From the NCBI GenBank assembly GCA_963843645.1, contig CAWJLE010000001.1, positions 1,054,001-1,118,000 of the forward strand: a stretch of 64,000 bases of DNA, given 5' to 3'. Position numbers and translations under genes: made by a program. Positions 53,743 through 62,300 of this stretch are shown one piece after another. Source of the stretch: CAWJLE01 sp963843645. Its GTDB lineage: Bacteria; Chloroflexota; Anaerolineae; DAOTYC01. The notes under the pieces are model-generated. The model saw nothing but the letters and a program-made list of their open reading frames with translations. It did no database searches and was not told the origin of the DNA. How positions within the stretch are numbered: the first letter of the stretch is position 1; every line of letters starts with the position of its first letter.

Positions 53743-53770
53743 TTGACAAATCCTGCTCCGGTGCTATCAT
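53743..53770 (+). promoter_or_regulatory. promoter of the T/P-rich lipoprotein gene
   Basis: TTGACA (53743-53748), 16-base spacer, TATCAT (53765-53770), 57 bases before GTG 53828. Confidence 0.65.
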
Positions 53771-53827
53771 GCACGTAACCTGAGTGGTAGGATTGTGTTC
53801 CACGCCCCGCGCGAAGGAGGCTTCGTC

Positions 53828-55171
53828 GTGATCCACAAACTCGCGCAGAGAGCCTGGTGGTTGTCTGTCGTCGCCCTGCTGGCAGCGCTTCTCGCCACGT
53901 CTTGCACCGCCCTCCTGCCGCCGCTTCGACAGGCGCAACCCGGCGGTGGCGTGGGTCGCACGCCTGCCGTCACTTCGACGATCCCGGCGACTGCCGCGTC
54001 GACCCCTACCCCGTCCGCACCGATCCCGACTGTTACGCCTCCGGTCGCCGTCACGCCGACGGTCACGGCATTTGTAGCCATGACAGCACCCACAGAGACT
54101 GCGACTGAGACTGAGACCGTGACCTCCGCCACGGCTGAGAGCACTCCATTCCTTTCCCTCCTGCCGACCGGCACGCCCGCCCTAACGAGCGCGCTTCCCA
54201 TCCAGACGGCGACGCCCGTCCTCATCGAAACCGCCTCGCCGACGGTCACCAACACGCCACCCGAAACTGCGGCTATCGTCGAGCCGAGCCCCACCTTGAC
54301 GCCATCGCCGACGCTGCCCGCACCCACGGCCGCGTCCAATCCCTCGCCGGCGCCCAGGCCCATCGTCACCAGCGTGATGATCCAACAGGTACCCGCCACA
54401 CCGACCTCGACGGTCGCGCAGGGCGCCGTGCCATCGACGACTGCCACTGTCCGGGTTGAGGTGACACCCGTTGTCGAACCGACGTCGACGACCGTCCCGG
54501 CCACGCCGACCACCGCACCGCCGACCGCCACGTCGGCCCCTCGACGACCGGTCACGTACCGAACCGGCGACGTGATCGTCAACGGGAATTTTCAGGACGG
54601 CTTCGCCGCTTCGGGAGTCGCGAACGGCTGGAATGGGTTCGGCCGCGCTTCGGGCGACTTCGGTTGGTCCGACGAAACGTATCCCACGCTGCTCTATGAG
54701 AGTCAGCACGCCCAGGCCATGCGCATCCGCACGGCTCAGTACCCGGATGCCTACGTCGGCATCTATCAGACGGTCTCCGTGGTCGACGGCCAGCCCTACC
54801 AACTCGCGTTACGTGGCCTGATTCGGTCTACCGAGGGCAATCCGCAACTCTCGAGCTGGGGCTATCGGCTCCAGTGGGGCCTCGACCCCAAAGGCGGCGC
54901 CGACTGGAAGGCCGTTCACCAGTGGATCGATCTCGGCTGGGACGACCAGCCCATTGGCGCGCCCACGCCCACCATCGATGCCTACGAAGACACGATCACA
55001 CCGGAGGGCAACACGCTCACCCTGTTCATCCGCGGCTGGCGCAAGTGGACGACGCCAATCAGCCAGGGTGAATTTATCATAGACGCGGTCCACCTGACCG
55101 GGCCAGTTCCGACCGCCGGGTCTGAGACCCACTTGCCGCGCACCGGGAACGATCAGCCGGTGGCCCAATAG
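53828..55171 (+). CDS. lipoprotein with very long Thr/Pro-rich region and C-terminal beta domain
   Basis: Protein of 447 residues. GTG 53828 follows GAAGGAGG by seven bases and gives a signal peptide ending in the lipobox LLATSC. About 200 residues of T, P, A, S and V repeats follow, longer than in the other two such proteins of the window. The C-terminal domain begins TYRTGDVIVNGNFQDGF and contains WNGFGRASGDFGWSDE, QAMRIRTAQYPDAYVGIYQT and LTLFIRGWRKWTTP, resembling carbohydrate-binding jelly-roll modules (inference from pattern). Likely a surface-exposed glycan-binding lipoprotein. It precedes dnaN but has its own promoter. Confidence 0.82.
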   Translation: MIHKLAQRAWWLSVVALLAALLATSCTALLPPLRQAQPGGGVGRTPAVTSTIPATAASTPTPSAPIPTVTPPVAVTPTVTAFVAMTAPTETATETETVTSATAESTPFLSLLPTGTPALTSALPIQTATPVLIETASPTVTNTPPETAAIVEPSPTLTPSPTLPAPTAASNPSPAPRPIVTSVMIQQVPATPTSTVAQGAVPSTTATVRVEVTPVVEPTSTTVPATPTTAPPTATSAPRRPVTYRTGDVIVNGNFQDGFAASGVANGWNGFGRASGDFGWSDETYPTLLYESQHAQAMRIRTAQYPDAYVGIYQTVSVVDGQPYQLALRGLIRSTEGNPQLSSWGYRLQWGLDPKGGADWKAVHQWIDLGWDDQPIGAPTPTIDAYEDTITPEGNTLTLFIRGWRKWTTPISQGEFIIDAVHLTGPVPTAGSETHLPRTGNDQPVAQ

Positions 55172-55259
55172 TCGCGCAGCGCGTCGCACACCAGAATCAT
55201 CCGTGGACCGCAATCGAAGCGGTCCTTCGTTACCGGCATCACTGAGTCCTGGCCACGAC

Positions 55260-55334
55260 CACAGATCTGGATTCTCATCCAGGTCACAGATCCGGATTCT
55301 CAACCAGGTCGCACATCCAGACTCTCGCATTCCG
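55260..55334. repeat. 25-base direct repeats upstream of dnaN
   Basis: CACAGATCTGGATTCTCATC (unit 55260-55284) is followed by a 25-base copy with two changes (55285-55309) and a third, diverged copy (55310-55334). They end 20 bases before the dnaN start, overlapping where its leader would be. The rest of the 182-base gap 55172-55353 shows nothing clear. Confidence 0.8.
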
Positions 55335-55353
55335 CGAAGGGGGAGGCAGTCCA

Positions 55354-56489
55354 GTGAAAGTTTCCTGTCTGCAAGAGAACCTGGCCCGTGGCCTGAGCAT
55401 CGTCGGTCGCGCCGTGGCGACGCGCAGCACGCTGCCGGTGCTGTCCAACATCCTTCTGGCCACCGACGAGAACCGCCTCAAACTGGCCGCCACAAACCTC
55501 GAGATCGGCATCAACTGTTGGATCGGCGCGCGGGTCGACGAGGACGGGGCGGTGACCATTCCGGCACGCCTCCTCTCCGACTTCGTCAACTCTCTGCCCC
55601 AGGACCGGGTCGATATGGAATTCTCGGTCCGCACCCAGCAGATTCTCTTGCACTGCGCCCGCTTCGAAGCCAAGATCAAGACCATCGATGCGCAGGAGTT
55701 TCCGCTTCTTCCGACGGCAACCGAGGACAACAGCCTGAAGATCGCTGCCGACGTGCTGAAGCGCAAGATCGAGCAGGTCATCTTCGCGGCCGCCACCGAC
55801 GAGAGCCGGCCAATCCTCACCGGTGTCTTCACCCGGTTCGACGGCACCAAGCTCACGTTCGCGGCCGCCGACGGCTTCCGTCTGGCCGTCGCCCACGCAG
55901 AGCTGCAAACGCCGGTCCTCCAACCATTCACTGCCATCATTCCGGCGCGCGCCATGGCCGAGGTTGCGCGCGTCATTGGGGATCAAGACGAGCCGGTGTC
56001 CATCACCATCACGCCGGCCCGGAATCAGGTCTTGTTCCACATGGCCAACGTCGACCTGGTTTCGCAGCTCATCGAGGGCAATTTCCCTGACTACAACATG
56101 ATCGTGCCCAAGAGCCACAATACACGCACTATCGCCGACACGCGGTCCTTGCTTCAAGCGACTAAGACCGCCAACATCTTCGCCAGGGACGCGGCCAACA
56201 TCGTGCGAATCGAAGCCGTGCCCGGGCGACGACGTGACGCCGGGCAAGATGACCCTCCAGGCCACCGCCGCCGAGATGGGCGAAAACGTCGGCGAGGTGG
56301 ACGTCCAGGTGGACGGGGAGCCCATCGAGATCGCGTTCAACGCTCGCTACATCATCGACGTGCTGTCCGCCATCACCGCTTCGCAGGTCGCGATGGAGAC
56401 CAGCGCGACGATCGAGTCCCGGCGTCTTCAAGCCGGTCGACAACGATGACTTCTTGTGCGTCATCATGCCCATGCACTTTGCCAAATAG
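55354..56489 (+). CDS. dnaN: DNA polymerase III beta subunit, sliding clamp (two frameshifts)
   Basis: Ring-shaped processivity factor of the replicase. GTG 55354 lies seven bases after GGGGGAGG. The first frame holds domains one and two: KVSCLQENLARGLSIVGRAV, RSTLPVLSNILLATDEN, IDAQEFPLLPTATEDNSLKI and SRPILTGVFTRFDG, then VSQLIEGNFPDYNMIVP of domain three. An extra G near 56222 moves to the frame with MTPGKMTLQATAAEMGENVG and FNARYIIDVLSAI; another extra base near 56417 leads to SPGVFKPVDNDDFLCVIMPM and the stop at 56489, the conserved clamp C-terminus. Repaired length about 378 residues. dnaA and recF are not adjacent. Confidence 0.93.
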
Positions 56490-56508
56490 AGCGCTTCGCG
56501 TTTCCGAG

Positions 56509-56541
56509 GGATGAGGCGCCGCCAGTGGCGGCGCCTCATCC
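56509..56541. terminator. strong hairpin after dnaN
   Basis: GGATGAGGCGCCGCC, three bases, GGCGGCGCCTCATCC: a perfect 15-base stem 19 bases after the dnaN stop. No T run follows, so it may act as an RNA 3' barrier rather than a classical terminator. Confidence 0.6.
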
Positions 56542-56643
56542 ACTCGTCGCACGCCTCTTCGGCTGAACCCCGCTTCAACCCTATGAGTCATCGTCCTGCG
56601 TACCGCCACTTCCAGCAGTTTTCCACACAAGGAGGCAAACTAC

Positions 56644-57324
56644 ATGTCTATCGAATTGACCTATTACGGACACTCTTGCGTCGGCATCAAGGGCGCGCAA
56701 GCCTCAATCCTCATCGATCCCTTCCTAACCGGCAATCCGGACGCCGCCTTGAAGGCGCCCGATGCATCCCCCAACTACGTGCTCGTCACTCACGCCCACG
56801 GGGACCACCTCGGCGACGCCATCGCCATCGCCAAGCGCAGCGGAGCCATGCTCATCTCCAACTTCGAGATCACGACCTACGCCCAGCAGCACGGCTGCAC
56901 GGTCCATCCGCTGCACATCGGCGGCGGCTGGGATTTCCCGTTAGGCCGCGTCAAGCTGACCATCGCCCACCACGGCTCGTCGTTTCCAGACGGATCGTAC
57001 GGAGGCAACCCCGCCGGCCTGCTCATCACCATGGAGGGCAAGAAGATCTACCACGCCGGCGATACCGGCCTCTTCTACGACATGAAGCTGATCGGCGAAG
57101 CGGGCATCGACGTCGCCTTTCTCCCTATCGGGGATAACTTCACCATGGGCCCGGCGGACGCGCTGCGGGCGGTCGAGCTCATCGAGCCCGCCGTCGTCAT
57201 TCCGATCCACTTCCACGCGTTCGACGTGATCAAGCAGGACCCGCAGGCCTTCGCCGAGCGCGTCCGTCAGCAAACCAAGAGCGGATGCATCGTGCTCGAC
57301 CCAGGACAAAGCTACACGCTGTAA
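56644..57324 (+). CDS. UPF0173-type metal-dependent hydrolase (metallo-beta-lactamase fold)
   Basis: Protein of 226 residues matching the UPF0173/YtkL group. ATG 56644 follows AAGGAGG. Seen: LTYYGHSCVGIKGAQASILI, the metal motif VLVTHAHGDHLGDA (HxHxDH), SSFPDGSYGGNPAGLLITM, YHAGDTGLFYDM (second metal Asp) and VVIPIHFHAFDVI (last metal His). Members are predicted zinc hydrolases resembling N-acyl-phosphatidylethanolamine phospholipase D; no physiological substrate is established. The frame is intact. A minus-strand terminator lies directly downstream, between this gene and the convergent amino acid transport operon. Confidence 0.9.
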   Translation: MSIELTYYGHSCVGIKGAQASILIDPFLTGNPDAALKAPDASPNYVLVTHAHGDHLGDAIAIAKRSGAMLISNFEITTYAQQHGCTVHPLHIGGGWDFPLGRVKLTIAHHGSSFPDGSYGGNPAGLLITMEGKKIYHAGDTGLFYDMKLIGEAGIDVAFLPIGDNFTMGPADALRAVELIEPAVVIPIHFHAFDVIKQDPQAFAERVRQQTKSGCIVLDPGQSYTL

Positions 57325-57336
57325 CCTGATTGCCGC

Positions 57337-57379
57337 AAAAAAACAGACGGCCGAAGCCCCATGGGAATTCGGCCGTCTG
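57337..57379 (-). terminator. rho-independent terminator of the amino acid transporter operon
   Basis: CAGACGGCCGAA (57344-57355) pairs with TTCGGCCGTCTG (57368-57379); on the minus strand seven T residues follow. It lies nine bases after the SelA-like stop codon. Confidence 0.88.
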
Positions 57380-57387
57380 AACCGGGC

Positions 57388-58506
57388 TCAGGCTCCTCGG
57401 AACGCCTCTCGGACGCGGCGCGCCACCACCTCTTCTTCTCCCGGCTGCAGCGCCTGGGGATTCAGATACAGTCCGTCGGCCGTCTCTCCCACAGCCACTG
57501 CCGGCTCTCCCTCCCGCAAGCGCTGCTGAATCACGCTCCGACCCAGTCGCACGATCTCCGGGTCCCAATCGATGTAGACGCGCGGGATCCAGTTCGGCTG
57601 CACGCCCGGCTCGCCGGGGCTCACCCGCCGCGCGTCCACGCCGGGCAGGCCGCTCAGCATCTCCACCATCCGGGCCACCATCACTTCCCACGTCTGCGCC
57701 TCGGCCGCGAAGTCCTGCTGCAGGTAGCGTTCCAAGGCCACCACCAGGCCCACAATCTCCTCTTTGCCGACCTTCATAGGGCGGCCGAGGGCGTAGTTGG
57801 GGCTGCCGTTCAGGGCACAGGCCTGAATCAGGTCGCGTCGCCCGAGAATCAGGCCCGACGACTGCGGTCCGCGGATGTCCTTCCCGCCACTGAATACGAC
57901 GAGATCGGCGCCCATCTCCACGTAGCGGCGCAGATTCTCGACCGGCGGGATCTCCGCCGCCGCATCGACGATCACCGGCACTCGATTCTCCTTCGCGATC
58001 GCAATGACCTGCTCGAGCGCCAGGTTCCGATGATTCTCGAATTCCACGAAGTGCACTACCGCCGCGGTCCGTTCGGTGATGGCATCCCGCATTTCCCAGG
58101 GAAAGGTCTCTTTGATCAAGCCGAACTCGATCAGAGACACACCGACCTGTCTCACGGCGTGGTCGTAGCCGTTGCGATGGCTCTTTTGAACCAGCACCTC
58201 GCTCTTCAATCCCTGCACGTTAGGCAGCCGGCGAGCTTTCGCGGGGTCGGTCCCCGTGACGCAGGCCGCCGTCGACAGCGCGAGTCCCGCCGCGGCCCCC
58301 GAGCAGATGTAGGCCGCTTCCACACCAACGAGCTCCGCCACACGCTCGCCCGCCTTCTTCTGAAGCTCTCTCAGGTCGATGAAGTGTCCGGCGGCTTCGA
58401 CCATGGCCTCCAACGCTGCCGGCTCCATCAGTGAGCCGCCCAGATAAGTCATCGTCCCATGTGCGTTGATGGTCTTCCGCACGCCCAACCGATCGTAGAT
58501 GTCCAC
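57388..58506 (-). CDS. SelA-like PLP-dependent enzyme
   Basis: Protein of 372 residues in the SelA/YhfS-like fold type I family. MDIYDRLGVRKTINAHGTMT is the usual start; VEAAYICSGAAAGLALSTAA binds the cofactor phosphate, VIVDAAAEIPPVENL contains the cofactor-pairing Asp, and DLVVFSGGKDIRGPQSSG has the Schiff-base Lys. True selenocysteine synthase is longer (about 460 residues) and no selB or selC is seen, so a lyase such as D-glucosaminate-6-phosphate ammonia-lyase or a related amino acid enzyme is more likely. It begins one base after the ATPase gene of the amino acid transporter, suggesting it degrades the imported compound (inference). Confidence 0.85.
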   Translation of the reverse strand: MDIYDRLGVRKTINAHGTMTYLGGSLMEPAALEAMVEAAGHFIDLRELQKKAGERVAELVGVEAAYICSGAAAGLALSTAACVTGTDPAKARRLPNVQGLKSEVLVQKSHRNGYDHAVRQVGVSLIEFGLIKETFPWEMRDAITERTAAVVHFVEFENHRNLALEQVIAIAKENRVPVIVDAAAEIPPVENLRRYVEMGADLVVFSGGKDIRGPQSSGLILGRRDLIQACALNGSPNYALGRPMKVGKEEIVGLVVALERYLQQDFAAEAQTWEVMVARMVEMLSGLPGVDARRVSPGEPGVQPNWIPRVYIDWDPEIVRLGRSVIQQRLREGEPAVAVGETADGLYLNPQALQPGEEEVVARRVREAFRGA

Positions 58507-58507
58507 G

Positions 58508-59293
58508 TTACAGTATCTCCTCGAAGCGGCGCAGGAAGGCCTGCAATCGTTCCGTCTTCGGTTGGCTCAGCACGTCGCCCGGCGCGCCCTCTTCCACGAT
58601 GACGCCATCGTCCATGAAGATCACCCGATGCGCGACCTCCTTGGCAAACAGCATCTCGTGTGTCACACACAACATCGTCATGTGATAGTCGTCCGCCAGG
58701 GACTTCATCACGCTCAGCACCTCGCCGACGAGCTCTGGGTCCAGCGCCGAAGTCACCTCATCGAACAGGATGACCTTCGGCTCCAACGCAACGGCGCGCG
58801 CAATGCCCACCCGCTGCTGCTGTCCGCCGGACATCTGCGACGGGAACGAGTTCACGCGATCGCCCAGGCCCACGCGCTCCAGCCACGCGCGCGCCGCCTC
58901 GTTCGCCTCGTTCCGCGTTTTGCCTTTGACCTGCACCAGTCCCAGGGTCACGTTGTCGAGCGCCGTCATATGTGGGAACAAGTTGAACTGCTGGAACACC
59001 ATGCCCACCTCAGCCCGTTGGCGCGCGACCGCTCGCTCGGGCAGCCTGACGAGCGCTCCCCGCTCCTCTTTGTAGCCCATCAATTCGCCATCGACGTAGA
59101 TCCGCCCTTTGTCGTAAGGAGAGAGAAAATTGATGCAGCGCAGCATGGTCGTCTTCCCGGATCCGCTGGGGCCGATGATCGCGACCACCTCACCCTTGCT
59201 GATTTCGGTGTCGATGCCACGCAGCACGTGCAGGTTGCCGAAGCTCTTTTCCAGGCCCTGAATCACCACGACCTTTCCGCTCTTGTCATTCAT
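58508..59293 (-). CDS. polar amino acid ABC transporter ATP-binding protein
   Basis: GlnQ/HisP-type ATPase of 261 residues; ATG 59293 begins MNDKSGKVVVIQGLEKSFGN. Walker A is GPSGSGKTTMLR, followed by VGMVFQQFNLFPHMTALDNV (Q-loop region), the intact signature MSGGQQQRVGIARAVAL, Walker B VILFDEVTSALDPELV and CVTHEMLFAKEVAHRVIFM (H-loop). It follows two permease genes on the same strand and precedes the SelA-like gene. An insertion KEERGALVRLPERAVARQRA before the Q-loop is slightly longer than usual for the family. Confidence 0.92.
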   Translation of the reverse strand: MNDKSGKVVVIQGLEKSFGNLHVLRGIDTEISKGEVVAIIGPSGSGKTTMLRCINFLSPYDKGRIYVDGELMGYKEERGALVRLPERAVARQRAEVGMVFQQFNLFPHMTALDNVTLGLVQVKGKTRNEANEAARAWLERVGLGDRVNSFPSQMSGGQQQRVGIARAVALEPKVILFDEVTSALDPELVGEVLSVMKSLADDYHMTMLCVTHEMLFAKEVAHRVIFMDDGVIVEEGAPGDVLSQPKTERLQAFLRRFEEIL

Positions 59294-59307
59294 CGTCAGC
59301 CGCCCTT

Positions 59308-59952
59308 TCAATAGGTGAATCTCCTCTCGATCCTGGCGCCGATGGACGAGATGGTATAGTTGACTATGAAATACAGCACCGCCGCCACGCCGTAGAACAG
59401 CAGAGGTTCGCGCGTGCGCGCCGCAATTTGCTGTGTCGAATACAGCAGGTCGACGATGCTGACCAGGGCCAACAGCGAGGACCCCTTGACCAGCTCCACA
59501 GCGGTGTTCGTCCAGGGTGGGATGATACGCGCCACCGCCTGCGGGAAGATGACGTATCGCAATCGCTTGTAAAAGGGCAGCCCAATCGCCATGGCCGCCT
59601 CGGTCTGTCCATAGGGGATCGAGTCGATCCCGCCGCGCACCACTTCGGTGATGTGCGCCCCGCCGAAGACCGACAGCGCCAGCACCGCGGCACTGAACTG
59701 GGAGATTTGCGATCCAAGAGCCGGCAGGCCGTAGAAGATAGCGAAAATCGACACGAGCAGTGGGATGCCACGGATCGTATCCACGTAGAGCCGCACCACC
59801 CACCGAAGCGGCCGCGGCCCGTACAACAGAATCGTTCCCCCGATGAGCCCGATGAGGGTGCCGAAGACGATTACGAGGGCCGATGCTTGGAGAGTGACGA
59901 AGAAACCTTTCCACACCAGGTGCGCGTTTCGAATCAAAAGATCGATCATCAT
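59308..59952 (-). CDS. polar amino acid ABC transporter permease
   Basis: HisMQ-family inner-membrane permease of 214 residues with about five helices. The family pattern is visible in VRLYVDTIRGIPLLVSIFAI, FGGAHITEVVRGGIDSIPYG and the EAA-like coupling segment GQTEAAMAIGLPFYKRLRYV, which contacts the ATPase. LVKGSSLLALVSIVDLLYST is the typical late block. It lies between the second permease and the ATPase gene. Confidence 0.9.
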   Translation of the reverse strand: MMIDLLIRNAHLVWKGFFVTLQASALVIVFGTLIGLIGGTILLYGPRPLRWVVRLYVDTIRGIPLLVSIFAIFYGLPALGSQISQFSAAVLALSVFGGAHITEVVRGGIDSIPYGQTEAAMAIGLPFYKRLRYVIFPQAVARIIPPWTNTAVELVKGSSLLALVSIVDLLYSTQQIAARTREPLLFYGVAAVLYFIVNYTISSIGARIERRFTY

Positions 59953-59963
59953 TGCGCTCTCCC

Positions 59964-60626
59964 CTACTTGACCATCACGAAGCGCCGCTCAAAAACGCGC
60001 AAGACGCCCGCAAGAGCATAACAGGCTACCAGGTACAACACGGCCACCGCGGCGTAGACCTCGATGATCCGCCACGTCTCTACGTTTATGCGAATAGCTC
60101 CATAGGTTAATTCCTGGACTGAGATGGCCGAGGCAAGCGACGTGTCTTTGAAGAGACCAATAAATGTGTTGCTCAACGAAGGCAGCACGATCCGAAACGT
60201 CAGTGGAATCGTGACGTGCTGCATGGTTTGGCGCGGGGTCAACCCGATGGCCTTGCCGGCTTCGATTAAGCCGGGCGGTACGGCCATGATGCCGGCCCGA
60301 AACACTTCAGTGAGGTAGGCGCCAGAGTACACCGAAAGCGCCAGGATGAACGACCACACATTGTCCAACAAGCGGAACCCCATGAGTCCCAGCCCGTAAT
60401 ACACGAAATATATGATGAGCAGCAGCGGAATATTGCGTACGAACTCGGTGTACGTGGTTATGGCAGCCCTCACCGGCTTCCCTCCATACACCCGGCCGAA
60501 CGCACAGAAGATGCCGATGACACAGCCAATGGCCAGAGAGAGCAGGGCCAGCCCCAGGCCGAAGAGCAAACCGTGCCACAAGAGATCGAAGTTCTGAATG
60601 ACCGGTCGCCAATTCAGGTGGTACAT
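59964..60626 (-). CDS. polar amino acid ABC transporter permease
   Basis: Second HisMQ-family permease, 220 residues, forming the likely heterodimer with the neighbouring permease. Seen: YTEFVRNIPLLLIIYFVYYG, SVYSGAYLTEVFRAGIMAVP and the coupling segment GLIEAGKAIGLTPRQTMQHV. FIGLFKDTSLASAISVQELT is the conserved late block. It is separated from the binding-protein gene by a 71-base gap with a hairpin. Confidence 0.9.
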   Translation of the reverse strand: MYHLNWRPVIQNFDLLWHGLLFGLGLALLSLAIGCVIGIFCAFGRVYGGKPVRAAITTYTEFVRNIPLLLIIYFVYYGLGLMGFRLLDNVWSFILALSVYSGAYLTEVFRAGIMAVPPGLIEAGKAIGLTPRQTMQHVTIPLTFRIVLPSLSNTFIGLFKDTSLASAISVQELTYGAIRINVETWRIIEVYAAVAVLYLVACYALAGVLRVFERRFVMVK

Positions 60627-60646
60627 CTACGCCTCCCGGACTAAAC

Positions 60647-60677
60647 GTAAGGGCGCCGATGACTCCAGCGCCCTTAC
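60647..60677 (-). promoter_or_regulatory. intra-operon hairpin after the binding-protein gene
   Basis: GTAAGGGCGC and GCGCCCTTAC form a perfect 10-base stem with an 11-base loop and no T run. In this position such hairpins commonly protect binding-protein mRNA and lower expression of the following permeases (inference). Confidence 0.65.
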
Positions 60678-60697
60678 TGTAGGAAACCACGACCGGC

Positions 60698-61597
60698 TTA
60701 TTTGAATTCTACCGGGAATCCGGTGGCCGGCGACGTCAGGTCCATGCCGAAGTATTTCTTGAATGCGGCGGCATAGGTCTTCCACTCCAGACCGGTCATC
60801 GCTTCGTGGAAGACCGTATTCACGAAGTTGAGCCAAATCTGATCGCCGGGCTTGACCGCAGCGGCGTAAGTCTGCGGCCACCAACCCGTATCGCCCGCCT
60901 TGTACTTGCTCGGATCCTGGGCCACCATCCAGCGGACCGTGGAATCGTCCACCGCCGCGGCGTCCACGCGTCCGGAATCCAGCGCCAGCATGACGTTCGC
61001 CTGCGAGTCGAGCTGCATCACTTTCGCCTGAGGCATGGCATCGTGCACCAGATCTTCGGCGAAGACGTTTTGGAGCACCGACACGTTCACTGAGTCGCCG
61101 GCGGCCGCCAGGTCCTTCGCGCCATTGTACTTGCTGTCCGCCAGCAACAGCGTGTTGACGCCTTCCCGATAGTAAGGGATCGTGAACTCAACCAGCTGCG
61201 CACGCTGCGCGTTCACTGTCATGAACTGGATGACGACGTCGACCTTGTCGGCTTGCAGGTTCGGAACGCGAGCATCAGACTGCTCACGGACAAACTCGAT
61301 GGCATTCGTGTCATCAAACAGCCCCTTGGCCAGCAGCTTCGCCATCTCGATGTCCATACCCTGCAGGTTCCCCGACTCATCCTCGAAGTGCCACGGGGGG
61401 TTACCGCTGCCGGTGCCCACCACGACCTTGCCCCGCTGGAGGATGTCGTACAGTTTACTCTGCCCGGCGCCAGCCTGCTGCATGAACTGAGCAGCGAGGG
61501 GACCGGCAGAAGCGATCTCCGATTTCATTCCCAACGTACCTAACACAGCTGCGCCCACGCCCATCGTCTTGACTAAGAAATTCCGTCTGGACAACAT
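60698..61597 (-). CDS. polar amino acid ABC transporter substrate-binding protein (Tat signal)
   Basis: Family 3 solute-binding protein of 299 residues. ATG 61597 follows AAAGGAGAGG. The N-terminus LSRRNFLVKTMGVGAAVLGT is a twin-arginine export signal. The mature part shows KVVVGTGSGNPPWHFEDESG, GMDIEMAKLLAKGLF, VQFMTVNAQRAQLVEFTIPY in near-family form, and GDQIWLNFVNTVFHEAMTG. The operon order is binding protein, two permeases, ATPase, SelA-like enzyme. Ligand unknown. Confidence 0.9.
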   Translation of the reverse strand: MLSRRNFLVKTMGVGAAVLGTLGMKSEIASAGPLAAQFMQQAGAGQSKLYDILQRGKVVVGTGSGNPPWHFEDESGNLQGMDIEMAKLLAKGLFDDTNAIEFVREQSDARVPNLQADKVDVVIQFMTVNAQRAQLVEFTIPYYREGVNTLLLADSKYNGAKDLAAAGDSVNVSVLQNVFAEDLVHDAMPQAKVMQLDSQANVMLALDSGRVDAAAVDDSTVRWMVAQDPSKYKAGDTGWWPQTYAAAVKPGDQIWLNFVNTVFHEAMTGLEWKTYAAAFKKYFGMDLTSPATGFPVEFK

Positions 61598-61744
61598 TTC
61601 CGTCCTCTCCTTTCAAACGTCTCATATGTGTGGGGGGTCGTTGCGTCGGTGCAAGTCTATTCGGTTCCTCCTGCGGTGCACCTCCCTTCGATTGATTGCT
61701 CGCGGCCGGTGGTCCTCCAAAAGGATTTCGCTTAGGAATGGCGG

Positions 61745-61774
61745 ATTATAGCATTGAGCTCTCTCGAACGCCAA
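61745..61774 (-). promoter_or_regulatory. promoter of the amino acid transporter operon
   Basis: Minus strand TTGGCG (61774-61769), 18-base spacer, TATAAT (61750-61745), about 148 bases before the binding-protein start. Confidence 0.6.
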
Positions 61775-61854
61775 ACCAAAATAGAACTCCACCTCCACGC
61801 GTAGCGGAGCGCTCTGCCACCACCAACCGAGGGGGCCGAGTACCCCCTTTTTGC

Positions 61855-62300
61855 CCACGCCGTCCCGAAGGCGCATACCCTCATCCCGGGCGCGATCTGT
61901 CTTGTCAGCTAACCCTCAACACAGCATAGTGGACGGGGAACCAATAACCACTCAGTGTCTTTCTTTTATTGTATTTGTAGTAACCGTAGTAGGGCCTGTG
62001 GAGAAGTGGACAAGCCGATCGGCCGGCTATCTGCCTACCAATCGTGGGGTAAGAGCGGCGCGCCGGGTACGAGATGTAGTATCCGGGCCCATGACCGGAC
62101 TGGGAGCGGCTGTGGGTAGGCGAGTGGAAGACTCGGAACGTTTCTGGGCCAAGCGGCAAAGATCGAGTCGAGGTGTCGACAAGTCGACCGAACGAGTGCA
62201 GGCTGTGCACACGGGCGGGGAGGTTGTCTGCAGAGTTATCCCCAAGCGCACAACCTTATCCACAATAACCGGCAGGTTATCCACAGAAGGTGATAACCAA
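61855..62300. other. candidate chromosomal replication origin (oriC)
   Basis: Within a 700-base gene-free stretch (61598-62300) lie an AT-rich, pyrimidine-rich segment at 61958-61981 (CTTTCTTTTATTGTATTTG), a one-mismatch DnaA box on the minus strand at 61997-62005 (TTCTCCACA), and three DnaA boxes in tandem at 62236-62285. parS sites lie 9.5 kb and dnaN 5.7 kb to the left. No dnaA is in the window. Frames across the region look non-coding. The remaining 61598-61855 part holds the transporter promoter and a weak GGGGG/CCCCC hairpin with five T at 61831-61852. Confidence 0.78.
62236..62285 (+). promoter_or_regulatory. cluster of three DnaA boxes
   Basis: TTATCCCCA (62236-62244), TTATCCACA (62256-62264) and TTATCCACA (62277-62285), all on the plus strand at 20- and 21-base intervals, about two helical turns. 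Two are perfect R1-type boxes. They lie just beyond the yggU stop codon. Confidence 0.88.

Noticed and set aside
53767..54582. Val/Gly-rich minus-strand frame with repeats
   Set aside because: It is the antisense image of the Thr/Pro-rich linker (ACC/CCG codons read as GGT/CGG); no independent support.
61831..61852. Plus-strand terminator inside the origin region
   Set aside because: The stem is only five G-C pairs with five T, and no plus-strand transcript leads into it; kept only as a remark.
62291..62299. TGATAACCA as a fourth tandem DnaA box
   Set aside because: Its reverse complement differs from the DnaA consensus at several positions, so it was not counted.
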